64,000 bases of DNA from contig NZ_CP074074.1 in the NCBI RefSeq assembly GCF_045788535.1, positions 1,240,001 through 1,304,000 on the forward strand, read 5' to 3'. This document shows positions 52,939-60,906 of this stretch, piece by piece (the first letter of the stretch is position 1; each line of letters starts with the position of its first letter). The notes under the pieces are model-generated. The model did no database searches. It was given only the letters and a program-made list of their open reading frames with translations, and was not told the origin of the DNA. Position numbers and translations under genes: made by a program. Origin of the DNA: Allotamlana fucoidanivorans. GTDB taxonomy: Bacteria > Bacteroidota > Bacteroidia > Flavobacteriales > Flavobacteriaceae.

Positions 52939-53634
52939 TCAGCATTTATAAGTATTTGAATAATTAGAATTACTATCAGTTGTTTTAATAATGTATGTTC
53001 CAGAAAATAAATTACTTAAATCAATCACTTTTAAATTATTTTCAAATAGTAACTTTCCTTGAAGATTGTAGATTTGTATCAAAAGAGTTTTATTACTTTT
53101 AATATTAATAAATGATGAAGCAGGGTTAGGATATATAACTAAGTCATCCACTATTTTTTCATCATTCATATTTAGCGTAATACCAGGAGCAGATGCCGTC
53201 ACTTTATCCATGTTAAGGTTATTAAAGATTCCATCATAGCTTACATTATTTAAAACTTGATTAACAATAGAAGGCTCATATTTAGTCCATATATTATTAG
53301 CCAAAACTTCAATGTTTAAATTAGCTTCATCGCCTCCATTAATTTCAGAATCTTGGTAGTTTAAGGAAATCATACCATTAAATCCGTTTAATGATTTTTC
53401 CATATTATAAACTCTAGCAATTGAAGTTTTTGCTTCAGATACAGTTACTTGGGAATCAGATATAGTAAGGATGTTGTCTGTTATTACGAAGGTTGAATTT
53501 GGACTAATTTCTAAACCAAATGCATTTAGGGAGCTTCCGTTATGCAAGGTAATACTTGCAGAATTAGAAATATAAATCTGTTGGCTAAAACATAATGAAC
53601 TGAAAGTGTAGAGAAATAAAAGGATTTTCTTCAT
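52939..53634 (-). CDS. Type IX secretion cargo protein, C-terminus clipped by IS30
   Basis: 231 residues from ATG 53634, which opens a signal peptide (MKKILLFLYTFSSLCFSQ); an in-frame ATG eight codons upstream lies next to the neighbouring IS30 end. The middle is beta-rich and of unknown function. Residues from about 160 on form a T9SS type A sorting domain (LVIYPNPASSFINIKSN, IQIYNLQGKLLFENNLKVIDLSNL, SGTYIIKT). The domain normally ends in a basic tail such as KLIKK. Here it stops at NTYKC, where the IS30 end at 52941 supplies the stop. Secretion may be impaired. A second IS30 begins about 24 bp upstream of the ATG, so the promoter is also affected. Confidence 0.75.
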   Translation of the reverse strand: MKKILLFLYTFSSLCFSQQIYISNSASITLHNGSSLNAFGLEISPNSTFVITDNILTISDSQVTVSEAKTSIARVYNMEKSLNGFNGMISLNYQDSEINGGDEANLNIEVLANNIWTKYEPSIVNQVLNNVSYDGIFNNLNMDKVTASAPGITLNMNDEKIVDDLVIYPNPASSFINIKSNKTLLIQIYNLQGKLLFENNLKVIDLSNLFSGTYIIKTTDSNSNYSNTYKC

Positions 53635-53657
53635 GGTTTTAGTTTTGTCAAGCTGCA

Positions 53658-54748
53658 TTCAATGTTCTAACGCAACAAAGGTTGATTTTTTTTTGTATAA
53701 TACTAAGCTACATTTTTTAGTTCAGAATCCATAATTTCTTTAGGCGTTTTATAACCTATAGTTTTACGAGGCCTATTATTAAGTTTATCTTAAATTTCAT
53801 GAGTAATTTTTTATCACTTTGATTAAAATCTGTTCCTTTTGGAAGGTGTCTCCTAATAAGTCCATTGGTGTTTTCATTGGTTCCTCTTTCCCAAGAAGAG
53901 TATGGGAGAGCAAAGTAAATTTTCATGCCGGTGCTTTAAGTTATTTTTTCGTGTTTAGCCATTTCAATTCCATTATCGTAAGTCATAGACTTTTTAAAAA
54001 TGTTATTTAGTTGATTTAGTTTTTTAGAAAACATTTCAGAGACTTCATCGGCTTTTTTAGAGTTAATTTTTAATTATTGTATATCTAGCTTTACGTTCTA
54101 CAATGGTTCCAATGGCACTTTTATGGTTTTTACCAATGATTAAATCCCCTTCCCAATGACCAATTTCAATTCTATCTTCAATATACTTAGGTCTGTTGTC
54201 TATACAGACTTGGTTGATTATTTTACTGCCAGTTCCACGTCTTTTTTTAGGAGGCCTACGTCTTGTTTTTTTACGCACCAAATTTGGATAAGCTTTTTGT
54301 TTAAACTGGTCTGAGGTCTAGTATAAATGTGTCTGTAAATGGCTTCATGAGAAATAGACATAATAGGGTCATTAGGATAAAGTTCTTTAAGTCTTCCAGA
54401 AATTTGCTCTGGTGTCCACTCAGACAAAAGACCTTTATATACAAAATGTTTTAGAGGTTTATGTGTCCTGATTTTATCTATATTTCTTTTATTTAAGTAA
54501 TCATCTTTAGCGCACTAATGAGATAAATGAGCGTCATATTTATGATTGGAATTAACAACTAATTTGTTTACTTCTCTTGAGATTGTTGATCTTTATCTAT
54601 TGAACTGTTTAGCGATGTCAGCTTGGGATCTATTTTCATTTAAAAGTGTCTCAATTTGGACTCTTTCTTTTAGGCTAGGTCGTATATGCTTTTTTACTTC
54701 CATTATAACAAATCTATACATCTAGATTTGTTGCGTTAAGTTATTGAA
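53658..54748 (-). mobile_element. IS30-family element, degenerate
   Basis: About 1.09 kb. The ends match as inverted repeats: left TTCAATGTTCTAACGCAACA and right, read inward, TTCAATAACTTAACGCAACA. The repeats differ from those of the intact IS30 at 51840, so this is a different element. Its transposase is broken in several places. Confidence 0.75.
53703..54703 (-). pseudogene. IS30-family transposase pseudogene
   Basis: From ATG 54703 the frame gives an IS30 N-terminus (MEVKKHIRPSLKERVQIETL), a stop in the HTH, then pieces in shifting frames: LSEWTPEQISGRLKELYPND, EAIYRHIYTRPQ, RIEIGHWEGDLIIGKNHKSA with the first catalytic Asp, and finally LNNRPRKTIGYKTPKEIM. Several stops and frameshifts separate them. 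Two pieces of 69 and 72 codons remain open (54218-54427 and 54063-54281). Confidence 0.82.
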
Positions 54749-54783
54749 TAGATCAAATAAACCACGGACTCCTTCCAGGCGGT

Positions 54784-55800
54784 TTAGTCTATGAAATTAA
54801 TCGTCGATTTGTCTTTACTAACTGTTAATGTAATGGATCTTCCTAGTGTCAAAGCCCTGTTGTCTTTATCATGACCTGCAGGCATATTAAACGCAATGGG
54901 GAAATGGTAATCTGATAAAACATCTATAATCAACTGCTCTATACTAGTGCCCCAAGGTGTGGTATTTCGTTTAATTTTTGTCATATCCCCAATAATGACA
55001 CCTTTACAATTTTCAAAATATCCTGCCCGTTTTAAGCTTTGAAACATACGATCAATATGATACTTATATTCCCCGATTTCTTCAATAAACAGAATCTTTC
55101 CTGAGGTGTCTATACTGGTTTTTGAGCCCAACATGGTATGTAATATAGTTAAATTACCACCAACAAGTTGTCCTGTAACGGTTCCTGAGTTGTTATATTT
55201 TGAACCTTCGAGTTGGAAATTTGGCTGATTTCCAAAGAGAGCTGCCCTAAATGAACTAATAGTCTGTGGAATGGTTTCAGGTGCATCCTGAAGACTAGTG
55301 CACATCATTGCGTGCATAGATTGAATACCTAAATTATGAACGGCATTATGAATAGCTGTAATATCAGAGTAGCCTATAATCCATTTGGGGTGTTGTTTAA
55401 ATAATGTCCAATCTAGTTTGTCTAAAATTCTTACAGCACCGTAACCACCGCGGGCACACCAAATAGCTTTGATGTTGCGCTGGTCAAGGGCCATTTGAAA
55501 GTCTTCACAGCGTTCATAATCGGTGCCTGCAAAATGATGATTTTGATTAAAAACATGGGTACCAACCACGGCTTGTAACCCCCAGCTTTGCAACAAAGTT
55601 TTAGCATGTTCAATTTCAGCGGTACGGTTTTTTAAAATCCCTGAAGGTGCTACAATCATGACGGTATCCCCGACTTTTAAATAGGGTGGTTGTTTCAAGG
55701 TCATTGGTTTTATTTCGTTTGAATTTTGTGCCACACTACTTGGAATACTCAAAGAAAGAATGATACAAAATATGCTTAAAGTAATACGTATTTTAGACAT
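54784..55800 (-). CDS. LD-carboxypeptidase, S66 family
   Basis: 338 residues from ATG 55800 (MSKIRITLSIF), which gives a signal peptide; an ATG five codons upstream is possible. S66 features: PPYLKVGDTVMIVAPSG at the start of the mature part, AIWCARGGYGAVRILDKLDW, nucleophile Ser in IIGYSDITAIH, LVGGNLTILHTMLGS, and the Glu/His region FIEEIGEYKYHIDRM and GDMTK. The enzyme removes the terminal D-Ala from muropeptide tetrapeptides in cell-wall recycling. Its stop lies about 36 bp from the degenerate IS30 end, so the accessory zone begins just downstream of it. Confidence 0.9.
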   Translation of the reverse strand: MSKIRITLSIFCIILSLSIPSSVAQNSNEIKPMTLKQPPYLKVGDTVMIVAPSGILKNRTAEIEHAKTLLQSWGLQAVVGTHVFNQNHHFAGTDYERCEDFQMALDQRNIKAIWCARGGYGAVRILDKLDWTLFKQHPKWIIGYSDITAIHNAVHNLGIQSMHAMMCTSLQDAPETIPQTISSFRAALFGNQPNFQLEGSKYNNSGTVTGQLVGGNLTILHTMLGSKTSIDTSGKILFIEEIGEYKYHIDRMFQSLKRAGYFENCKGVIIGDMTKIKRNTTPWGTSIEQLIIDVLSDYHFPIAFNMPAGHDKDNRALTLGRSITLTVSKDKSTINFID

Positions 55801-55824
55801 AAGGTAAATGTACATTTTTTTCTA

Positions 55825-55985
55825 ATACCATTTCCCACGAGGGTTTGCTGTAAAAGAAAATGATGATTTTTGTCTTTATATGAATGGGAAAAATAAAGCA
55901 TAGCCTTAGCTACGGTTTCTTTTTATTATGATATAGAAAGAAAAAAGGGCGTTTTATTGCAGGAAATTCTCGAGGGAAATGGTAT
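55825..55985. repeat. 161-bp imperfect palindrome, MITE/REP-like hairpin
   Basis: ATACCATTTCCC at the left end (55825) returns as GGGAAATGGTAT at the right end (to 55985). Aligned inward the two arms stay related over about 77 bp: CGAG, then TTT, CTG, AAAA, a TTTTTGTCTTTATAT-like stretch and AAAAATAAAG, up to TAGCC-tta-GCTA at the centre. It fills most of the spacer between the divergent S66 peptidase and metG genes. It carries no frame and looks like a non-autonomous hairpin element or a structured RNA. Confidence 0.6.
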
Positions 55986-56004
55986 CATTGCCTGCTTAAA
56001 TGAT

Positions 56005-56012
56005 TACTTTTG
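56005..56012 (+). promoter_or_regulatory. -7 element of metG
   Basis: TACTTTTG fits TAnnTTTG, 59 bp before the metG ATG and 19 bp after the end of the hairpin element. Confidence 0.5.
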
Positions 56013-56071
56013 TGGCTTTCAAATAAAAAACGCATCATAGGCGTTTCACAAGATATAATAGAAGTTTAGAG

Positions 56072-58126
56072 ATGAGTAATCCAAAAAGATATACCGTTAC
56101 TACGGCATTACCTTATACCAATGGACCTATTCACATTGGTCATTTAGCAGGTGTTTATGTGCCCGCCGATATTTATGTACGTTATTTAAGATTAACTGGA
56201 AATGATGTGGCTTTTATTGGAGGAAGTGATGAGCATGGTGTACCCATTACTATAAAGGCAAAAAATGAAGGTGTTTCGCCGCAAGATATTGTTGATAAAT
56301 ATCATGCCATTATCAAGCAATCTTTTGAAGAATTTGGAATTACTTATGATAATTATTCCCGTACTTCGGCGCCTATTCATCATGAAACGGCTTCATCGTT
56401 TTTTAAAACCTTGTATGATAAAGGCGAATTTATTGAAGAATCTACAGAGCAATTATACGATGAAAAAGCGAGTCAGTTTTTAGCTGATCGTTTTGTAATA
56501 GGAACCTGTCCTAAATGCGGAAATGAAGAAAGTTATGGGGATCAATGTGAAAACTGTGGCACGAGCCATAATGCTACCGATTTGATTAATCCGAAATCGG
56601 CATTAACTGGAAATACACCCACTTTAAAACAAACCAAACATTGGTTTTTGCCATTAGATAGACATGAAGCTTTTCTTAAAGAATGGATTCTTGAAGGGCA
56701 TAAAAAAGATTGGAAACCTAACGTGTATGGTCAGGTAAAATCATGGATTGATGATGGATTACGTCCAAGAGCGGTAACCCGCGATTTAGATTGGGGTATT
56801 CCTGTACCTGTTGAAGGCGGTGAAGGTAAAGTGCTTTACGTGTGGTTTGATGCACCTATTGGTTACATTTCATCTACCAAAGAATGGGCACAAAGAGAAG
56901 GTAAAGATTGGGAACTGTATTGGAAAGATAAAGACACTAAATTGGTGCATTTTATAGGAAAAGATAATATTGTATTTCACTGTATCATCTTCCCATCTAT
57001 GTTGAAGGCAGAAGGCAGCTATATCATGCCAAATAACGTACCTGCCAATGAGTTTTTAAATTTAGAAGGCAATAAATTATCAACATCTAAAAACTGGGCA
57101 GTTTGGTTGCCTGAATATTTAAAAGATTTTCCTGGGCAGCAAGATGTTTTACGCTATGTACTTACGGCCAATGCTCCAGAAACAAAAGATAACGATTTTA
57201 CTTGGAAAGATTTTCAAGCCAGAAACAATAATGAGTTAGTAGCTATTTTTGGAAACTTCATAAATCGTGTTGTGGTGCTAACCAATAAGTATTATGATGG
57301 TGTTGTGCCAACACCTTCAGAGTTTACCCAAGAAGATACAGATGCTTTAGCTGCGGTTAAAGCCTATCCAAATGTGATTGCAAGCTCCATAGAGCGCTAC
57401 CGTTTTAGGGAAGCGGGTCAAGAACTAATGAATTTAGCTCGATTGGGTAATAAATATTTGGCAGATGCTGAGCCTTGGAAAATGGTTAAAGTAGATGAAG
57501 ACCGTACAAAAACTATTATGTATGTAGCACTCCAAATAGCTTCAGCTTTAGCCACATTGAGTGAACCATTTTTACCGTTTACTTCAATCAAACTTAAAAG
57601 AATTTTGGCCTATCAAGACAATAGCTGGAATGATATTTCTGAAAAAAGCGTGTTACTGCCTACAGGTCATCACATAGGAAAAGCAGAATTGCTATTCACT
57701 AAAATTGAAGATGCTACCATTCAAGCGCAATTAGATAAATTAGAGGCGAGTAAGAAAGCAAATGAAGCGGCTAATAAAGCGTTAGAACCTCAAAAAGATC
57801 CCATTACGTTTGAAGATTTTACCAAATTAGATATTCGTGTAGGCACCATTATTGGAGCCGAAAAAATGCCAAAAGCAAAAAAACTTTTAGTACTAAAGGT
57901 TGATACGGGACTTGATGTTCGTACTATAGTGTCTGGTATTGCTGAAAGTTTCACCGCTGAAGAAGTAGTGGGTAAAAAAGTAACTGTTTTGGTTAATTTG
58001 GCGCCCAGATCTTTGCGCGGCGTTGAAAGTCAGGGGATGATTTTAATGACCGAAAACACCGATGGTAAATTAGTTTTCGTCAATCCTGATGATACAAATG
58101 TAGCTAACGGATTGCCAATAAGTTAA
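56072..58126 (+). CDS. metG: Methionyl-tRNA synthetase
   Basis: 684 residues. Class I signature HIGH at 21-24 in PYTNGPIHIGHLAG, KMSKS-type loop as NKLSTSKNW, and four Cys of the zinc knuckle (GTCPKCGNEESYGDQCENCG). Residues from about 575 form the C-terminal tRNA-binding domain (FTKLDIRVGTIIGAEKMPKAKKLLVL). It charges tRNA-Met. Length matches MetG with the C-terminal dimer domain. A weak hairpin follows the gene. Confidence 0.96.
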   Translation: MSNPKRYTVTTALPYTNGPIHIGHLAGVYVPADIYVRYLRLTGNDVAFIGGSDEHGVPITIKAKNEGVSPQDIVDKYHAIIKQSFEEFGITYDNYSRTSAPIHHETASSFFKTLYDKGEFIEESTEQLYDEKASQFLADRFVIGTCPKCGNEESYGDQCENCGTSHNATDLINPKSALTGNTPTLKQTKHWFLPLDRHEAFLKEWILEGHKKDWKPNVYGQVKSWIDDGLRPRAVTRDLDWGIPVPVEGGEGKVLYVWFDAPIGYISSTKEWAQREGKDWELYWKDKDTKLVHFIGKDNIVFHCIIFPSMLKAEGSYIMPNNVPANEFLNLEGNKLSTSKNWAVWLPEYLKDFPGQQDVLRYVLTANAPETKDNDFTWKDFQARNNNELVAIFGNFINRVVVLTNKYYDGVVPTPSEFTQEDTDALAAVKAYPNVIASSIERYRFREAGQELMNLARLGNKYLADAEPWKMVKVDEDRTKTIMYVALQIASALATLSEPFLPFTSIKLKRILAYQDNSWNDISEKSVLLPTGHHIGKAELLFTKIEDATIQAQLDKLEASKKANEAANKALEPQKDPITFEDFTKLDIRVGTIIGAEKMPKAKKLLVLKVDTGLDVRTIVSGIAESFTAEEVVGKKVTVLVNLAPRSLRGVESQGMILMTENTDGKLVFVNPDDTNVANGLPIS

Positions 58127-58267
58127 CGCATTTTATGTTTTACTTACGTTGTGTTAGTTAAGGTTTTTCAAGATTAGTAACCTTAATGAAGATTGTTAAG
58201 TCTTTGTTAAGGTGTAAACCAAGCTTGCATTCTTTTCGTAATTATTAAAGAATTAACGGACAAAAAA

Positions 58268-58296
58268 AGGTGACCTTCTATTAACGAAGGTGTCCT
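58268..58296 (+). terminator. Weak hairpin terminator after metG
   Basis: AGG-tg-ACCTTC pairs with GAAGGT-gt-CCT around TATTAAC, with a two-base internal loop. It lies about 140 bp after the metG stop and has only a short T run, so it may also belong to the leader of the next gene. Confidence 0.4.
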
Positions 58297-58335
58297 ATTT
58301 ATTGATTAATTTTAACTAACAAAAAACAACGTTTT

Positions 58336-58806
58336 ATGAAAAAAATAATAATGCTATGCATGACCATAAGTCTGTTAGCTTGTGGTGGCTCAAAAACTGT
58401 AAGGACTTCAAAAAAAGTCATTAAAGGAAATTGGAATTTAAGTTCTATTACTTACAGTAAAGCAGGAACTTATAATGTTACATTGCTCAATGATGAAAAT
58501 AAAGACTGTTTTGAAAACAGTACTTGGCAATTTATTCCAAACAACAATACAGGTATATATACCATAAACGGTGTAGGCTGTAGTAGTGGAGAGCGTCATT
58601 TTATTTTTACTATTGATGAGGTGGATGAAACTACAGGACTTTATGATTTTCTATTAAAACCAACCGATGCTAAAGGTAAATCTGATACCAATCGTGGATT
58701 CCGATTAAGGCTGGCAGCACTGTCAGATACTTCTATGCAATGGAAACAAACCGTTTCTGTGGATGGCTCACCGTTTGTGATTACCATGAATTTTACAAAA
58801 CTGTAA
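58336..58806 (+). CDS. Lipocalin-like lipoprotein
   Basis: 156 residues with lipobox Cys in SLLACGGSK. The mature part begins KGNWNLSSITYSK, the usual opening of lipocalin-like domains of Bacteroidota, and has the beta pattern of a small barrel (STWQFIPNNNTGIYTI, GFRLRLAALSDTSMQWKQ). Its ligand is unknown. It lies 56 bp before an OmpA-family gene on the same strand, so both may form one unit in the envelope. Confidence 0.75.
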   Translation: MKKIIMLCMTISLLACGGSKTVRTSKKVIKGNWNLSSITYSKAGTYNVTLLNDENKDCFENSTWQFIPNNNTGIYTINGVGCSSGERHFIFTIDEVDETTGLYDFLLKPTDAKGKSDTNRGFRLRLAALSDTSMQWKQTVSVDGSPFVITMNFTKL

Positions 58807-58862
58807 AAAAGTATTTAGGAATTCAAAATAGAATATTCTCAAATTTTAAATTTATAACAACT

Positions 58863-59567
58863 ATGAAAATATATATTAAAAAAATTTCAATGGTATTATT
58901 TAGCTTGATGATAACCGTTTCTTTGGTGAATTGTAAATCGGTTCAAAATGCTAATAATAAACAAAAAGGAGCTGTTATTGGAGCTACTGGGGGAGCTATT
59001 TTAGGAGCTATTATTGGTAATAATGTTGGGAAAGGTGGTAATGGCGAGTTAGGTGCTGTTATTGGAGGTGTCATTGGTGGAGGTGCTGGCGTGCTTATTG
59101 GAGATAAAATGGATAAGCAGGCACAAAAAATTGAAGAGGAAGTACCAGGTGCACAAGTAGAGCGTGTAGACCAAGGTATTGTTGTAACCTTTGAAGACGG
59201 TAGTGGTGTGTATTTCGCTACGAATAAATACAATATTAATACGGCTTCTCAAACCACGTTAAATAAGTTGATTGGTATTTTTAAAGAAAATACTGACACG
59301 AATATTTTAGTTGTGGGGCATACCGATAGTACAGGCGATGCGGATTATAATATGACATTGTCAAAAAACAGGGCTTATGCCGTGACTAATTATTTAAAAC
59401 AAAATGGTATAAGTTCGGGTAGACTTGCTACAAACTGGTTTGGAGAAACTAAACCACTATATGATAATTCAACAGTTGAAGGAAGAGCTAAGAACCGTCG
59501 TGTAAATATTGTTATTGTGCCTAATGAAGATATGGTAGAAGCGGCCAAAAAAGAGGCTGGAAATTAG
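58863..59567 (+). CDS. Glycine-zipper OmpA-family lipoprotein
   Basis: 234 residues from ATG 58863 (MKIYIKKISMVLFS); a frame start 41 codons upstream lies inside the previous gene and is rejected. Signal with lipobox Cys in SLVNCKS. A glycine-zipper stretch at about 40-82 (GATGGAILGAIIGNN, GGVIGGGAGVLIGD) is followed by an OmpA-like peptidoglycan-binding domain (about 120-225; ILVVGHTDSTGDADYNMTLS, NRAYAV, GRAKNRRVNIVI). It probably tethers the outer membrane to the wall, like YfiB/Pal-type proteins. A terminator follows. Confidence 0.9.
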   Translation: MKIYIKKISMVLFSLMITVSLVNCKSVQNANNKQKGAVIGATGGAILGAIIGNNVGKGGNGELGAVIGGVIGGGAGVLIGDKMDKQAQKIEEEVPGAQVERVDQGIVVTFEDGSGVYFATNKYNINTASQTTLNKLIGIFKENTDTNILVVGHTDSTGDADYNMTLSKNRAYAVTNYLKQNGISSGRLATNWFGETKPLYDNSTVEGRAKNRRVNIVIVPNEDMVEAAKKEAGN

Positions 59568-59601
59568 ATTTAAGTCTGATTTAAAAAGAAATATTTTAAA
59601 G

Positions 59602-59633
59602 TCCTGCTTTTTAATTAAAGCAGGATTTTTTTT
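59602..59633 (+). terminator. Intrinsic terminator after OmpA-family gene
   Basis: TCCTGCTTT pairs with AAAGCAGGA around TTAATT and runs into eight T. Confidence 0.85.
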
Positions 59634-59687
59634 GAAAAAAGTAAAAGTATCTTGTAAAGTAAACTCAAAAAGATAGACAGATTAGCC

Positions 59688-60530
59688 ATGCAGAAAATGT
59701 TTACCGAGTTTTCGACCAACGCTATTTTAAAAATAGGAAACGAATCGCTTTTAGAAAGTTATAAAGAAGCGAAACAACCAGATTTATTTACGTTTATTCG
59801 AACCAATGAGATTGAAGCTGAGATTATTGTTGACAGTAAACCATATACCATCAAGCCCAATAGCCTTTTAACCTTAACAACCGTTCAGTTTTTTCAGTTT
59901 GTACAGGGTGTTGATTTGGTGGTGTATCAATTCAACAGAGAGTTTTATTGTATAAAAGATCACGATCATGAGGTAAGTTGTGCTGGCTTGCTGTTTTTTG
60001 GTCATGTGCATATTCCAATTATAGATTTAACAGACGAAGAACAGCATAAATTCAACATATTGAATGAAGTGTTTTTAGATGAGTTAGAAACTAAAGATAA
60101 TATTCAAGCCGAAATGCTTCGTATGCTTATGGCGCGTTTTATCATTATTAGCACACGTTTACTTAAATCGAAAGAAGGTTATGTTGAAACAGCTCAAACA
60201 TCAAAAGTTGATTTGTTACGTGAATTTAATCTATTGGTTGAAGCACATTTTAAAGAAGCGCATAGGGTAGCGTTTTATGCAGAAAAGTTATTCAAGTCGC
60301 CAAAAACCTTATCTAATACTTTTGCAAAGTTAAATACCAGTCCGCTTCAAATTATTCATGAGCGTATCATGTTGGAAGCCAAACGTCTTTTAATATATAC
60401 TACTAAAACGACTAAAGAAATAGCTTATGAAGTTGGTTTTGATGACGCTTCACATTTAAGCCGTTTATTCAAAAAACAAACGGGTTTATCGCCTTCAGAT
60501 TTTAAAAAACAGCTTCAAAACTTCCGTTAG
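59688..60530 (+). CDS. AraC-family transcriptional regulator
   Basis: 280 residues. The N-terminal domain (about 1-160) is a cupin-like sensor of unknown ligand. The C-terminal 100 residues hold the AraC double HTH (KLFKSPKTLSNTFAKLNTSPLQIIHERIMLEAKRL, then TTKEIAYEVGFDDASHLSRLFKKQTGLSPSDFKK). Two direct repeats downstream, each 65 nt ahead of a -7-like element, are probably its targets. A looser copy of the same motif lies at 59667-59680, just before its own ATG, so it may regulate itself. Confidence 0.88.
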   Translation: MQKMFTEFSTNAILKIGNESLLESYKEAKQPDLFTFIRTNEIEAEIIVDSKPYTIKPNSLLTLTTVQFFQFVQGVDLVVYQFNREFYCIKDHDHEVSCAGLLFFGHVHIPIIDLTDEEQHKFNILNEVFLDELETKDNIQAEMLRMLMARFIIISTRLLKSKEGYVETAQTSKVDLLREFNLLVEAHFKEAHRVAFYAEKLFKSPKTLSNTFAKLNTSPLQIIHERIMLEAKRLLIYTTKTTKEIAYEVGFDDASHLSRLFKKQTGLSPSDFKKQLQNFR

Positions 60531-60546
60531 GGAAAAATTGACAATC
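60530..60546. promoter_or_regulatory. Direct repeat 1, likely AraC-family operator
   Basis: GGGAAAAATTGACAATC, repeated with one change at 60798. AGGAA follows 4 bp later in both copies. From the first base of the repeat to the last base of the downstream -7 element is 65 nt in both. The repeat overlaps the end of the AraC gene. Confidence 0.55.
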
Positions 60547-60587
60547 AGTCAGGAAGTCTAGTCATTTTATCGCCTCTACTTATTATT

Positions 60588-60595
60588 CATCTTTG
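60588..60595 (+). promoter_or_regulatory. -7-like element of the 51-codon gene
   Basis: CATCTTTG followed by TAC, 26 bp before the ATG of the small gene at 60622. It is a near match to TAnnTTTG and is phased to direct repeat 1. Confidence 0.45.
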
Positions 60596-60621
60596 TACGG
60601 TATAATAAAAACAACAAAGGC

Positions 60622-60777
60622 ATGAATATAAAACACACATCCATCTTCAATTTGATTGAAATATTTAGAGGCAAACAATCAAAATTAGTAAACACTATTA
60701 GTCCAGAAACACATTGTGAGCAACGTTGTATTCATGATTTTTATTGTGATGCAGAAAGGCCTTATGTGTCTTTTTAA
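60622..60777 (+). CDS. Small Cys-containing protein, 51 residues
   Basis: Starts MNIKHTSIFNLIEIFRGKQ and ends THCEQRCIHDFYCDAERPYV then SF. Three Cys are clustered in the last 20 residues. I know no family. It has a -7-like element at a fitting distance and lies between the AraC gene and the AhpD-like gene, each preceded by the same operator-like repeat. This makes a real, co-regulated small gene likely. Confidence 0.55.
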   Translation: MNIKHTSIFNLIEIFRGKQSKLVNTISPETHCEQRCIHDFYCDAERPYVSF

Positions 60778-60797
60778 ATTCTTTTTGAAATTTAAAA

Positions 60798-60814
60798 GGG
60801 AAAAATAGACAATC
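60798..60814. promoter_or_regulatory. Direct repeat 2, likely AraC-family operator
   Basis: GGGAAAAATAGACAATC, 16 of 17 bases identical to repeat 1 at 60530. AGGAA, CAT and TAT recur at the same offsets. The -7-like CAATTTTG at 60856-60863 ends 65 nt after the repeat start, as in copy 1. Confidence 0.55.
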
Positions 60815-60855
60815 TAAAAGGAAATTTAAACATGGTATAGCAAACAGAAGCCTTG

Positions 60856-60863
60856 CAATTTTG
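60856..60863 (+). promoter_or_regulatory. -7-like element of the AhpD-like gene
   Basis: CAATTTTG followed by TAC, 43 bp before the ATG at 60907. It is phased with direct repeat 2. Confidence 0.4.
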
Positions 60864-60906
60864 TACCAAGAAAATTAATAATCAAACATTTAAAAAAATT
60901 AATATT

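Larger units (their letters stand above)
51840..52941 (+). mobile_element. IS30-family insertion sequence, complete
   Basis: About 1102 bp. The ends carry related inverted repeats: TAAGTTCAATTAATAAGTGC on the left and, read inward, TGAGTTCAACCCATAAGTGC on the right, both continuing AACAC. Transposase is intact. A 32-bp perfect palindrome lies between the left end and the gene. No target duplication could be recognised, so the flanks may have been rearranged. The right end cuts the last codons of a T9SS cargo gene. Confidence 0.8.

Noticed and set aside
51836..52945. Target-site duplication around the intact IS30
   Set aside because: The flanking bases on the two sides do not match in any short window, so no duplication is claimed.
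58740..58862. Longer N-terminus for the OmpA-family protein
   Set aside because: It would overlap the lipocalin-like gene and bury the signal peptide that begins at 58863.
58943..59233. 96-codon Pro/Ala-rich minus-strand frame
   Set aside because: Complement of the Gly-rich zipper of the OmpA-family protein; composition is explained by that.
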